From: Chara braunii | Taxonomy: Eukaryota > Streptophyta > Charophyceae > Charales > Characeae | DNA: 64,000 bases | Direction: 5' to 3' | NCBI GenBank assembly: GCA_003427395.1 | Contig: BFEA01000075.1 | Location: forward strand, 288,527 to 352,526 | Part shown: positions 34,271 to 45,875 of the stretch, in pieces | Numbering within the stretch: the stretch's first letter is position 1 | Layout of the letters: the number at the start of each line of letters is the position of its first letter | The notes under the pieces: generated by a model | Database searches by the model: none | The model's input: the letters and a program-made list of their open reading frames with translations, nothing else | What the model was told of the DNA's origin: nothing | Position numbers and translations under genes: made by a program

Positions 34271-35697
34271 TTGGACGATGTGAGAAAACAGGGACTTATT
34301 TCTTGCTTGCGAAAACTCGTAACAAGTGAAAGTTGGAAGACAGTTAAGTGTCTTGTATTAATTAGCTACGGGCAGTGGGGATCAAAGGAGATGTACGACA
34401 ACGGGGGGGGCGGGAATGGTGGGAATAACGGTGGAAATGGGAGTTGGTTAGGCAGACAGAATGGACGTGTCTGTTATCCGTGTGGGAAGAGCGAGCATAT
34501 AGCCCAAGACTGCTGGTCCAGGCGAGGAAGGCCAACAGTTCAGGATGACGACATCAGCAAAGGTTGAAAGAGGAAGAAGAACGTAGAATGGAGAGGGAGA
34601 TGGATATTGCTAGAAACACACAAGTATTGCAGCTATAGTTACAAGCAGATATCGCGGAGAAGTGGAGGATGCAACAAGAAGCAGCTGCTACGAAGGTGCA
34701 GGAACTGGAAAAGAAACTACATGAAGAAGCGTCTACGGGGAAGAACACTAGTCCGGATATCTCACCTGTAAGGAGGACGATCACAAAGGAAACGAAGAGT
34801 AAGATCCGGAAAACTGCAAGGAAGAAGAAGAGTAGGAGGAAGGTGGAGACTTCTACTTCGTCAGCTTCAGATGACAGCAGCACTTCGATCAGAAGCCACC
34901 ACGGATTCTGAGGAAGAACGGGAATACAGTATGAGGCTGCTCTGAGAAGAGAAGATGAAGACTAAATCGAAGAAGGGAGTCACACGGAGCAAGGGAATGA
35001 AGAGAACTCCTATGAGGTATAGCGAAAAGGGCGAGTGCTCAAAGCGATCAGAGACTCCGATATCAGCTGTGACGAATACGAATCTAGAAGCAAAAACACG
35101 TTTCACTGATGGGTGCAAGGGAATTGCTGCTGGATGTTTGAAGGAAGGATTTATGGACTACACGATGGCGGTACTGAAGCAGTTCTCGGCTCAGATGGTA
35201 CTTCAGCTCCGAGAGATGTGCATCAAGCATGAATGAACTCGACAAAGAAAGATGACATGGTTAAGGCAGACAGAGACAGCATACGAAGGTTTCTTCACCA
35301 CTCCCTTGATGAGAAAGACAACGGCTTTGAGAACTAGTGCAGCACCTCCTGAGGTGGTTAAGTCGACCATTACTATGAGAGGAAAGGCCAAGACTTTGAG
35401 CACACCAAAGGTTACCGTACGTTCTGCACCGAAGCTGAGCAAGAACGGACGTCAAATTGACTCCGAATGCCCCCTAGCGCTGAGTTATGGAAGACGCTTA
35501 GGTTGATCGTGGCAGAGCATGAATCCCGTCGAGGTCAGGGTATCAAAGGAGAACGAACGGCGGTCGTAGAAAGACGGATCACGTTGACTACGATTCTACT
35601 TGGTTTCATGGGGCAGCTGAAGTGGTTGAAGAAGTATCTCGATAAGATGGACTTGTCTGAGGATACACTTGATTTGAAGACGGGAGGTACATACATT
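34271..35697 (+). pseudogene. Retroelement-like CCHC zinc knuckle / coiled-coil protein, broken
   Basis: The first frame (34271-34567) carries a Gly/Asn-rich linker and then a CCHC knuckle, CYPCGKSEHIAQDC (C-X2-C-X4-H-X4-C), at 34472-34513, followed by Arg-rich sequence. After a frame change near 34560 a charged coiled-coil-like stretch follows (RLKEEEERRMEREMD and later EAAATKVQELEKKLHEEA), interrupted by a TAG at about 34637. A Lys/Arg/Ser-rich segment comes next, then (35467-35697) a frame ending LDLKTGGTYI. That last motif is the beginning of the GIY-YIG-like segment that resumes at 36971. CCHC knuckles are typical of Gag-like RNA-binding proteins of retroelements. Multiple stops and shifts mean it cannot be translated as one protein. 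The exact element type is uncertain; a Penelope-like or other endonuclease-bearing retroelement is possible. Confidence 0.5.
35653..35697 (+). repeat. 45-bp direct repeat, copy 1 (partner 36968-37012)
   Basis: TTGTCTGAGGATACACTTGA and the following 25 bases recur at 36968-37012 with three substitutions. The pair brackets 1270 bp. This is either a duplication produced by insertion of the bracketed DNA, or two truncated copies of one element lying head to tail. Confidence 0.8.
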
Positions 35698-36967
35698 TGT
35701 TATGAACCTGGTTGTTTGTCGTCAGAAGACCAACACTCGCTCACATAGATTTCCAGGTATGCCCATACATACACAGAAGGAAGGGGAGAGGATGGGAGTA
35801 TGATACCGCACAGGGAGAGAGAAACACAGCGGAAGACTTATCCATGCGATATGACAGAAAACACTGCAAGTGCAATTCGCTCCACAGAATCCTCACAACC
35901 AGCCACACAGGAAAAGCCGAGTAGATCACATCCAGAAAACAATGAAGCAATGATAGTCTGCACATGGTGTTCACACTGTTTATTAAACTCAGAGTCTCGA
36001 AATGTCGGAATAACCCCAGTACCATGGTGCGCTGCTCAGAGATGAGAAGCGCTTCACTCCACAACCCTGAATAACCGCTATTACTACCCCCGAGTCCCTG
36101 AAACATCAAGCGCCACCCATGTACTGCCTCCAGAGGGAAGCGCCACCCTGAAACAGGCCTCTGAGGCCGAGCGCCTCTCAGAGGATGAAGAAGAAGACCA
36201 GTGCCACAGTATCTGATGATGATGAAGTGCCAGAGGACATCCCGGGTGGAAGTCTATAGCAGCGCCACATCTCCTGACAAAGATGAGCTCTGAGGAAGAT
36301 AGCTGCAGCTATGGCTGCAGCGCCACACACCCTGACACCCTACCCCTGAGGAGGGTTCAGCAGGGCACCAACTTCTGTTGCCTCCAGCAGACTCCGGGTA
36401 GCCCAGACCTCTGAACAGCCCCGTGTGCCGTCAGAGAACAGCACAGGTCCCAGTCATGGCCGATGCTTCGCAGGTCTGGCTATGTCTGTCTTTTCCAACG
36501 CTGAAACTATCACCACTCCAGTTCATGCGTTGCACAGCAGTGATGTACCCGGTACCAACTGCCAAAAGCCCCGAACTGATGTCTACCATCTATTTATCGA
36601 ACTACACTACCCTAGCCTAGACCTAGACCGGACTGACTGGACCGACCGGTACCGTTTCAGTTTCGGCCTCTCGGCCTCTCCCCTACCCGGCTATAGGCTA
36701 TAGAACCGTCTAGAAGCACAGGCCTTTAGGGCCTGTCTGTCCTAGGGGTAGCCCTGGCCTGCTATTCGCATTTAGGGTAGCTGTAGGAAATTCGAGTTAG
36801 TAGGGCCTATATTTTTCCATGTTTACAGTTAGGTCCCTCACGAATTTTCCGTACAGGCAGGTCTCTCGGTTAGCCCTCAGCCAAACAAAAGACAACTAAC
36901 CTACCTATGTTACAGCCTCGGGTCGACGGGTCACAGGCGGCAGGAAACAGCAAGTCATTGCACATCA
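35698..36967. other. 1.27-kb block between 45-bp direct repeats; no gene recognised
   Basis: Contains AGCGCCAC motifs repeated at about 36108, 36140, 36264 and 36318. The GC-rich part from 36590 has CCGGACTGACTGGACCGACC-type short repeats. No terminal inverted repeats or transposase are visible. Confidence 0.4.
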
Positions 36968-37012
36968 TTGTCCGAGGATACGCTTGATTTGAAGACAGGA
37001 GGTACATACATT
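36968..37012 (+). repeat. 45-bp direct repeat, copy 2 (partner 35653-35697)
   Basis: Differs from copy 1 at three positions. The following sequence diverges completely from what follows copy 1. Confidence 0.8.
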
Positions 37013-37335
37013 ATTGCCAGTCCATGGGCGAAGCGTATCTACGTTGGCTGTACTGCTAGGCCGATCCTGCAAAGATGGCGACACCCAGTGACAAAAGGTT
37101 TGCAAGCGTAAAATCCCCTTGTTCTTACCAATCTGGTTGAATGCCAAGCTGGGTCCTCAGTTTCCACATAGGCGGATGGGCGTAGTCAGGTGCCTGTCAA
37201 GCTCCTCCCTACAGTTGCAGGAAGGTGTGTGAGGTCCTTTATTACACTCAGGTATATCAGCCTGGCCTTCCCACAGAGCGGACCCTTGCTGCGGACAGTG
37301 CGGAGTTATATCGCTATCTGCTAGGCGAGCAATAA
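36971..37335 (+). pseudogene. GIY-YIG-like endonuclease domain, degraded
   Basis: The frame from 36971 reads SEDTLDLKTGGTYIIASPWA then KRIYVGCTARPILQRWRHP. GxYxI, about ten residues, YVGxT, then R..RW..H is the GIY-YIG nuclease signature (Tyr, Gly and Arg positions visible). An in-frame TAA at 37109-37111 follows. The reading seems to continue in another frame (LPIWLNAKLGPQFPHRR) and then a third (to TAA at 37333-37335), with normal-looking composition. GIY-YIG nucleases nick DNA and are the endonuclease partner of Penelope-like retroelement reverse transcriptases. They also occur alone in mobile introns and repair proteins. No reverse transcriptase is detectable next to it. I favour a dead retroelement fragment joined to the CCHC region upstream. 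Confidence 0.5.
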
Positions 37336-37547
37336 CCATCGACATTCAAGATCCCTCTCTTAATTCTAGCCTCGCAGAAGTCGAAAAAGTACATAAAATG
37401 CCATCGTAGCTTCCGCATGCCCTAAAACTCGGCGGAATAGCCAGCCAGTAGCCCATTGGCTGAAAGGACCATGCCCTTTTTCCCAATAAAGAGCATATTA
37501 AGACTTTTTTGTTTGTTTGTTTGTTTTTGTCTTTTTTGTTTGTACAA

Positions 37548-37745
37548 GGCTTTTGGAACAAGACCTTACGGCTCTACTCTATTGTGCGGCGTATTACTCC
37601 AGTTCCTTTTCAATACGATATTGCTCCCTCTCTGATTTTTCCCTCGGTTATGGCCAAGGGAACCACTGGCAGCATTGATTACTCTCCCAAGGAGGGGAGT
37701 GACTGCCAGCTGACCTCCTATCTACAACCTAGGCAGTCTAAAATG
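37548..37745 (+). repeat. Dispersed repeat 'TTTTGGAACAAGACCTTA', copy 1
   Basis: GAACAAGACCTTA.GGCTC, TTATGGCCAAGGGAA and CACTG.CAGCATTGAT.AC.CTCCCAAGGAG recur at 38395-38590 with small changes. A shorter third copy of the first block lies at about 38304-38328. Confidence 0.7.
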
Positions 37746-37781
37746 GCCTCTCTGGCTCCAAGGGATTTGCGTTCAAAGTTT

Positions 37782-37901
37782 AAACCACCAGTACCTACCG
37801 GTTGGGGCGGACACTAACGCAGAAGCCGAATCGGCCTGCCCCTCCGGTCCAAATTCATTCGAGCTGGGGGGTACGAGAAAAGCGGTAGGTACTGGTGGTT
37901 T
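37782..37901. repeat. Inverted repeat, 18-bp perfect arms
   Basis: AAACCACCAGTACCTACC at 37782-37799 is exactly reversed at 37884-37901. A related inverted copy (GTACTGGTGGTTT) follows at about 38103. It may be a small MITE; the flanks TT/AA do not give a clear duplication. Confidence 0.7.
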
Positions 37902-38394
37902 AACCACCACTACATTCGAGACACAATTCACAAGCTTTGCCTTGAAGCCCCCTGCGCGCCAAGCTTTGTTGAAACGCCAGCGTGGCGTTTTGTTTTTCTT
38001 TTGGCCGGCGCCGGCAGCCATTTTGGTCCGGTAGGCTGTAGCACTGTTCATCCGAACTTTCCGGAATGATCAATCGTGATTCTCAAGTTGGCTGGGGCCA
38101 TGTACTGGTGGTTTTTAAGTCCAGGTTCTACCTAACCGCCATTGTTGGACTCTGGTAAGAACGTGTTTGTGTCGTTCAGGCAGCAATTCGAGGGCCGTAG
38201 GAAACAAGGTATGTGAAACTGTCTGCACCTGATCGAAACCCAACCTATTCCCTCTACCTTTTAAAAGCAACACCAGATCTACTGAGCTCTGTTTTTCTTT
38301 CTCCGTTGCTTTTTGAACAAGACCTTAGTATGATCCCGGTGGTATTCTACCGTGGGGACTTCGTGACAAGTGTCACTACGGTAACTTTCTCTGT

Positions 38395-38590
38395 TGCTTT
38401 TTGAACAAGACCTTATGGCTCCCTCTGATGTTTCCCTTCGTTATGGCCAAGGGAATCACTGCCAGCATTGATGACCCTCCCAAGGAGCGGATTGACTGCT
38501 TTCCAGGCGCTTATATCATACGAGCTGAACTCGAATCTTCGACCCTTCGAAGATGGCCTACTCCAAAGGGCTTGCCTACAGTCTAGAAAA
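38395..38590 (+). repeat. Dispersed repeat, copy 2
   Basis: See the partner at 37548-37745. Same orientation, about 850 bp apart. Confidence 0.7.
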
Positions 38591-39008
38591 TCTACTAACA
38601 GCCCTTAGACTCTGGTTACCACATGTTCTTGTAGTTCAGGCAGCAGTTCGCGGGCCGTAATATTAAGGCAGGAGAAAAAGGTCTTCCTGCAAGCCTTGAT
38701 TGACCTCAATTTCAGGCGCTTGGCGGGGATTCAGAAACCGCCGTCTCTTAAAATGGCACACCTTCTGTCTTGTGTTTCATATGTGCATTGTCATTATATT
38801 TTGCAAACGTTTCACCTTCAGCTTGAGACATTATAGACCACGCGCGATTGATCACATTAGGCTTGATATCCTTACCTTACTGTCCATCCATCTTTAGTCA
38901 CAGCCAGATGTAAAGTATAATCTAATACTTCTACTGTTGGAATTCAGAAGGGCCAGTCACCGTTTTGGGGGGGGGGGGGGGGGGGGGGAAAAAAAAAAGG
39001 TGGAAGAG
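38591..39008. other. No identifiable gene; G-run then A-run
   Basis: A 22-G run at 38967-38988 followed by a 10-A run. The G-run could form a quadruplex or be a sequencing problem spot. Confidence 0.5.
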
Positions 39009-39084
39009 ACTGGCAGAACTGGATAAGAAGGTTGTAACTTGTATGACAATTCAGGGGTGGAAATAATCTGAACTGGGATAGGCG
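39009..39084 (+). repeat. Direct repeat, copy 1 (partner 40568-40636)
   Basis: ACTGGCAGAACTGG.TAAGAAG and GACAATTCAGGGGTGGAAATA and TGAACTGGGATAGGCG are shared. The copy ends at an N (39085) followed by (GA)n to 39154. With the other copy it brackets the LINE fragment at 39.2-40.1 kb. Confidence 0.7.
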
Positions 39085-39088
39085 NCGG

Positions 39089-39091
<3 letters not shown>

Positions 39092-39154
<63 letters not shown>
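39092..39154. repeat. (GA)n microsatellite
   Basis: About 31 GA units, seven bases after an N. Confidence 0.95.
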
Positions 39155-39155
<1 letters not shown>

Positions 39156-39214
39156 ATGTAAGTCTTCGAACTCAAGGCTGCCTCATGCGACTTCCATCGA
39201 TAGGATGAGCAAAA

Positions 39215-40110
39215 TTGAATGGATCATCCGCTAGAACATGGAAATGTACACTGCAACACTTTTTTCGAATAGAGTCCAGAAGGGATTTGGATTGGGACCC
39301 GAGGGAATGGGAATGGCCAGAACAAGGAATGCAGGGGAAAGATACGCCGCTCCAGGAGCTTACCACAAAAACCATCTATAACTCTCTGCTGGAGCCGGTG
39401 GATATCTTTGGAGAATTGAAGAATAGATGGGCTAAAAGGGATTGGCTTCCGGATGTATACATTGGCAGGTGGACCCACCGCAGGTGAGATGTGCAATGTG
39501 CCATCCTTGCAGCGCTGCCGGAACAGAAATAAGCAGAGCTGCTGTGGCAAATCTATCACTTGGTGATTCCCACAGCGGGCGGCTGAGAGTTGGCACAAGG
39601 ACCAGGGATGCGTGGCAGGGTGTGGGCAGGTGGAAACTGTGCCCCATGTGTTTGTCCGCTGCCCGATTGTCAGGGCATTTTGGGAATGGTGGGCACAAGA
39701 GCTAGCGGATAAGACCCCGCTGAAAGTCACTGAAACAGATGATGCGGCTATCCTTGTGGGGGCCTTGATGAAAGTGGAGAGGGCACAACCAGAGGATTTG
39801 ATGGCGTCCGAGACCCTGTGAGCGGCAATACTATGGCTGTTGTGGACTTGAAGGAATGAGTGATGTAGACAGGGAGCTAGCTTCCCCTCCGCTACGGGCC
39901 TTGGAAAGGGTGTCGGAGAACATTAGAGTAACTCTCCTGGCGGATCTGCACCAGTGCAGCCACACAGGGGTGAAGAAGGACGCAGGCTTTTGGGCAAGAT
40001 GGGGTCAATACCCCCAGCTGCTTACCTGGGACCCCTGCACAGGCCGCATGCAATTTGACCTGATCCTACTGTGCCGTGAGCCTGGGACCGCTTCAGCAGA
40101 GGACTGCCAT
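39215..40110 (+). pseudogene. LINE C-terminal fragment with zf-RVT-like domain
   Basis: The first frame (39215-39487) carries DLDWDPREWEWPEQGMQGKD and LLEPVDIFGELKNRW, which parallel the minus-strand LINE at 30.2-30.0 kb. After frame changes, CAMCH (39490s), then ETVPHVFVRCPIVRAFWEWW (39625-39690) give the Cys/His pattern and 'HvF..CP....W' block of the zf-RVT domain at the end of LINE polyproteins. Further on, ILWLLWT.RNE (about 39828-39860) matches the usual terminal 'W..W..RN' block. At least three frame changes and no RT domain: a truncated dead copy. An upstream microsatellite cuts its 5' side. Confidence 0.7.
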
Positions 40111-40567
40111 TGATGAATTGGAAGACTGAGTTTGGCGGTCGTGCGGAGCGACCGTATTGTATTATAGTTAGAAGAGCTAGGAAGCGAGGAAGGAAGGGGC
40201 AGAAGTAGTATAGCTAGATATTTGTATTATAATAAGGTAGGGTAGGGGATAGTATGCGGGAGATAGAGGTAGGTAGGAGGGGTTACAGGGGGGAAGAGGA
40301 GATAAGTGGGGAACTAAATCATAAAATGACTAAAAGAAGTATGTAAATAAGAATGCTGGGGCAAGGTGAGCGTTAGTAGGTATGGACTACTTGATATTAG
40401 TAGTACAGTACAGGGTGGCAACAAGTGCTCGACGAAGTTATGTGGTTTAGAGTAGAACAGAGCGAGATCATGAGGGGTAGAATTAACAACGTGAAGAAGG
40501 ATGTGAGGAGGGATGAAATTAGTTAGGGGACTAGGTACAGCGAGTAGGAAAACAATGTTATGGTGTA
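40111..40567. other. No identifiable gene; probable LINE 3' flank
   Basis: AG-rich sequence (GGTAGGGTAGGGGATAG...) following the LINE fragment, perhaps its 3' untranslated part. No A-tail marks the end. Confidence 0.35.
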
Positions 40568-40636
40568 ACTGGCAGAACTGGGTAAGAAGGTTGTTCGACA
40601 ATTCAGGGGTGGAAATAGTCTGAACTGGGATAGGCG
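40568..40636 (+). repeat. Direct repeat, copy 2 (partner 39009-39084)
   Basis: See the partner entry. Copy 2 lacks the short TAACTTGTA-type segment present in copy 1. Confidence 0.7.
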
Positions 40637-41036
40637 GGACAGGCGAGGTTATGGGCACAGTTGTAAGGTGGTACGGGATGGATGAGGTACTATACGAGGT
40701 AGTAACAGGATAAAGACAGCTGTTATGCGGCCTGAGGAACTGTCAAGGACCCCCCCCTCCCCCCACTTCGTCCTGCCCTCCTGGAGGTTACCCTGCTGTG
40801 TGACTGGGTGCTGCTAGTAAGCCTCCCGGCCAGCTGGGCAACCCCCTAAGGAAGGCCGTGGACTGGGGAAGGGAAGCCCTGTAATAGTCCCCCCTTGCTA
40901 GGCGGCGAGTGCCACAAGGGACGGCCTGATCCTCTTTCTCGTCTTTTCCCCCCCTTATCTCTTGGATGTAAAAACATGCTTGCCGGTAATGAGCAACCTG
41001 ACTGTTGCCCCCCAGAATAGAAGGGACATCGGATTT

Positions 41037-41079
<43 letters not shown>

Positions 41080-41728
41080 AAGAAAGAAAGAAAGATTGCA
41101 GGGAATTGCAGCTCCAAAATACGTGGTCGGATGGAAGGGATGGCAGCTCCAAAATACGCGTTGGAAGTTTGAACCTGCTGTCCTCCGTACTTGCCCGTGC
41201 CCGCGCGTTCAAAATGTAACAGCAGTACACAGCCCCCTATTGCCTTAGATGGCTCAGAGAGTCAGAGGTGACCCTGGGCCATCTAAAATGTAACAGTAAA
41301 CAACTCCCCTCTGCTTTGGAGGGGTCACCTCTGCTTTTTTAGAAGGCTCATACCCTCTACAATTCACACAGACAATACAATACAGTTTGAGGCTTTGAGC
41401 ACCATTCTCCATAGAGTAAACCACACTCTTCACAGACAAAATTAGTACACACCGGTCTGGTCAAAGATGTAATCCCCACCTAATATAGGCCCAGAAGTGA
41501 CCCCAACGTGTGGGCTTTGTTGGGAAACACAGACCTAGCATGACCTCTGCAGTACCCTCAGATTTCCACGTACCCTTTGTGCCACATCATTCAGGGACCA
41601 GGGCATGTTATCTGGATTGGTAAGGAAGGGGCTTTGTCTTTTGGGGAAAAAGGAAGAAGAAGAAGAAGAGGCGGGCAACAAATTCAGGGAAAAGAGAATT
41701 AATAGTATTTAATACTGCAATACTTTTT
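40637..41728. other. No identifiable gene; A-tail-like run
   Basis: 40975-41077 reads TGCTTGCCGGTAATGAGCAA, then a CCTGACTG..GCCCCCC block and a 38-A run (41040-41077) followed by GAAA repeats. The same block order occurs at 23474-23574, suggesting a second short retroposon family. CAAAATGTAACAGCAGTA/TAAAATGTAACAGTAAAC is a duplicated motif at 41210 and 41284. Confidence 0.45.
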
Positions 41729-42780
41729 TTTCGACTTCGAGAAGGTCTACAAGCAGGTCAAACTGGGCCTTTCTCAATGCAAGTATGGAGAAGATGGGAG
41801 TGGGCCCGAATTTATTTTAGGAAATGGGTGTGTATTCTGTACAACGACGCCATAGGCTGCATGCGAGTCAATGGCTTGCTGTCGGATTGCTATCCAATTT
41901 CACGTTCAGTCCGCCAAGGGGATCCGCTAGCACCGCCAATTTTACTGTTTGTCGTGGAGGCAATAGCGTCATTCCTATGTAAAGAGTCTAAAGACCTTTC
42001 CATACACAGGCTACGAGAGATGAACACCGGTTCAGCTCATCACTTACAGTTTCCTACAGTAATAATGTTCGCAGACGATCTCACGGTCCTCATACTAGCC
42101 TCAGACTCATCGTTCAGCGCGTTAGCCCGAGCTATGGAAGCGTTCAGACTGGCATCGGAAATGAAAATCAACTGGAGAAAACAGCAGGGTGGTGGCTATC
42201 ACACGAAGAGGTCCCTCAGCTCCATTTCCCAGAGGCAGCCATGATGTGGGAGACACCCATTACCCCCACGCGATACCTGGGCATCCTGATGACGAAAGAA
42301 GGTTTTGCCCCTCAAATGGCCCAAAATATTCTCTCCAAGCAAATCAACAAGCTGGGCAAATGGAAACATGTTCCCTAATAAGGACACTCCATATGAACTT
42401 AGTTAAACTTACACATTTGATCACCAACGCATTCTCAGTATTTTCTTACCCTTCCCATGCACAACCTGCTCGCCCACCCCCTCACCCCCGACCCCCTCCG
42501 TCCCAGCATCATTCGCACCCCGTTGCCGAGGAGTCTTGTAGAATGGACTGCTTTGACTTTGACTTTGACTTTATCAACTTTCTCTGGTCAACTCCATTAA
42601 ACACATTTATGTGGCTGAGAAGGGTTCTTTCCAATCGCATAGCAACCAGGCATAGCCAGCAGCAAGGTCAGCTTTCCCACCAAAGCTTTGGGGCTGCTCA
42701 GCTCTCCCGGCAGGCTTCAAATGGTCGTAAACGACGTGAAGTATTGGCAATTTGACTTGGATCTGCATACCCATCACACA
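41729..42780 (+). pseudogene. LINE reverse transcriptase core, frameshifted
   Basis: The region starts with FDFEKVYKQV (41731-41760; RT motif with Asp). After a frame change the main frame 41777-42244 shows YNDAIGCMRVNG, then SVRQGDPLAP and MFADDLTVL, the catalytic FADD box of LINE reverse transcriptases, at about 42067-42093. Further frame changes lead to TPTRYLGILMTKEGF with KLGKW (about 42262-42360) and then FINFLWS (42573-42593), all standard post-RT 'thumb' blocks of LINEs. A PPKLWGCSALPAGFKW stretch near 42675-42730 fits the 'GGLG.P.l' block. At least four frame changes make it non-functional. It belongs to the same broad family as the fragment at 1-331, but the two do not overlap enough to say how close they are. 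Confidence 0.8.
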
Positions 42781-44863
42781 CACTATCATTATTTGCAAAG
42801 TTGCACTACCTTCGCTTTAATATCACAGTGAATACAATGATGCAATTCAGACGACGCATGAGGTTGGTCCATCACCTTTCTGCGACGAGTCTGCATACAG
42901 CTTTGTCTATATACTATGTATCTGTCAGCTCTGAATTTGATTCGAAGGATGTGATCTAGAATAGAACTTGGTTGTACTAAATATAGCATAAGTGGTGTGG
43001 CTTTTTGAATTGGAAGTTGGAAGTCGTTCAGCGCTCCTTGCAGGCCAAACCTCGTAACCCGATGCCACTCCTCACAGACAGGCACCACAAGCCCCTTGCA
43101 ATGGGCATCTTCTTTTCAGGCCAGAATTATAGCATTCTTGGCGCCAGAAGGGTTCTTCAGGAATTCTCCTTCAATCCGTAAGATACTCTCTCTCTCTCTC
43201 ACCCCAAGGTTCATCCTTCTTCGTAAATTTGGGCATGCATCCTATTGTTGTTCCATAGCAGTACCCATCTGTTTGTCCATCCTTAGGCACATCTACTCCC
43301 CCGTCTACAGCTTGTCCGATTCCGACCTGCTGAGGCTTCTTAATGGCTCGCAGCTGTATCTCGAATTCCGTCTGCCCTTCGAGCTCTGCCTCTCTCAAAA
43401 GGTGGCAGGGTGGAGGTCACCACAACGCATTTCTGATGACCCTTTGGTAAGGTAGCCGCTGCAGGGGGGGGAGGGATAGGTGGCCCCAATGCCCCCTCCA
43501 CTCTCTCTCTCCCTTTCTTCTCCCGAGTCTTATCCCTCATTTCACTGCCTCACATCATTCCTTCCAACGGCGGACTCTTCTCTCCAACAAGGAATCCGCT
43601 CTCCAGCCTATCCCTTTTTTTTCTTCTTTCTTTTTTCCCGCAACCTATGTTGATCTCCTTTTTTTTTCTCTCTTGGGCCGTCAGATGTGCGTGCAATCTG
43701 CGGCCAAAATTGACTCCTGGAAACTTCTTGACTCTGGACTCTGGTCAGCAAGACTGGGCCTGACCCTTAAGAGTCAAGACCTATGCAGTACTACCGTAGG
43801 CGTCTACCCGAATCCAGGCCTGTCTGGCCCAAAAACCTGTCGATTCATTTCTCAGATGCCGCCCTACGCCTTTATTGACTTAGCCCGACCCTACGTCCTC
43901 GAGACTGAATCGCGGCCCGTGGAAAAAAATGTGGGTTTTCTGACCCTGTCCGACTCCCTGCGTTCCAGCACCTATGAACCTCTGTTAATGAAACCATTTA
44001 CAATTGTACTTCGATCATTTGATGACTCTTTTTTTTTAATAAAATTTTAATTATTTTTTATAATTAAGAAAAATGATTGGCCTTCCTTCAATAAACAAAT
44101 ATTAAACATTATGATATTAAACAACTATTTATTGAAGGCCACTGATCACTTGAACAGAGATAAACAGAAGAGGGTGATGGTCGTGTGTCTGTGCGACTCG
44201 CTTGCAAATATGTATGCTCGGAGACAGTGAAGAAAGCCTAACAACTCTTTGAATTCTTTGTTGTGAAACAAACATTTATAATTATTCATTTTCTTTCAAT
44301 GACCATGTACAAAGTTTCCTTTCGATAAGCATTTACCATTTTACTTTGTTTCGTCACTTTCGTGTATGTATCGATTGTTGGAACACAGATGAACTGGTGA
44401 GCTTCCTCTCTCGCTGCATAGACGACAGGTTTCTCAAACTTCCTCCAGAAAGCTCAGGGACAATCCGTAAACTTACTTTGGAGGGGAAAAAAAAGAGGAG
44501 GATGTTCATTGTTCAATGTTGAGATTTCATTTTGGAGGATGCCAAGCGTGGGGTGAATGTACTTTTATAATTTTATTGCTATCAGCTTCAGAGAGAGAGG
44601 AGTGTTTTGTTGCCCGAAGTACTGCGAGAAATGAAATCAGACTTGTCTCAATCTCGCTCGCAGCTTCATGTTTGAAGTACTATTTTGATGGCATTCTAGA
44701 CCTTTTTTTTCTGTGTTCTTTTATGTTTTGTTGATGGCATTTCGGGTCGTATGTATGTTGACAGACCTTAATTCACTTTTCATTTCCTTGTTGCGGGTTT
44801 CTGTTTTTCACATCGCAGTGATGATCAGACATTGATTAGATCCTATTCCAACTTAGGGAGTCC

Positions 44864-44894
<31 letters not shown>

Positions 44895-45875
44895 AGTCCT
44901 CACTGCCTGACACTCTTCTTTTTGGTCTTTGGGATGCTGGAATTTGGGCCAGGCATCATGTGTAATGCTGCTGTTTTGCTTCTGGTCATGACGAAGAAAG
45001 CCAATGTGGTGTCGAAGGGGAGGCTCGTCAGCAGAACAACGCCAGCAACCGTGGGTCATCGCAGAGGTCTGAGGACAAGGAACTGGAAGGGAGGAGGGAG
45101 TAACGGATGATTGATCGGCAGTTTGGTAGAGAACGCAAAGGTCGAACAGAGGTGGGCATAGCTGGAGGTCGGTCGGCAGTGATGTGGGTGGGTGTCTCAG
45201 GCTTGTGCTCAACTGTGGAGGTGAGGTTCTGTCAGACAGTGATTCGCCTTCGAGTTATCGGTTCAATTAGGCATTTACTGTCTTTACCTGGTGTGCATTT
45301 CCCAAGGTATAGTATAAGCATGTATGCTATTGTATGCATGCATCCTTCGCACATTTAATTTCCCTCGTCTACCATCCGACCGAATAACTTGAGGGTGCAA
45401 CTTTTGAAGTTTTGAAGTAGCCACATTTAGACAGGTGAGTGCTATCTCTGGCTCAACAGGAAGATTTTGATACCTGTTGGCAGGGATGGCATGACCTGCC
45501 CATTGATTGGCTTACCCACTTACTGACATTGTATATTTCTGATCTATCCGCCTCTGGGCCTTGCAGGCTGACTAGTAGAGAGCGGCTGTGTTGTCTGCGC
45601 TAAGCCGTAACCATTGTTTTTTTAGGATAGCAAGCGGAGGAACCGGTTAGGTCAAGCGGACGGGCTGGGTCGTGCAATGGGGACGAGAAGAAAACGTCAA
45701 CTATGATCGCATGCAGATGGTCATGGTTCCGCCACCCGCTATGATCTTGCTACCCTAGGCTTCGCACTCTCACCTACACTGCTGTGTTCTCTCCACACCT
45801 CGTTAGCCAAAACACCGAGGTTTTCCATTTCTCTCTCTCTGTCCCAATCTGTCTCCTTGCCTATCTTCCTGCCTG

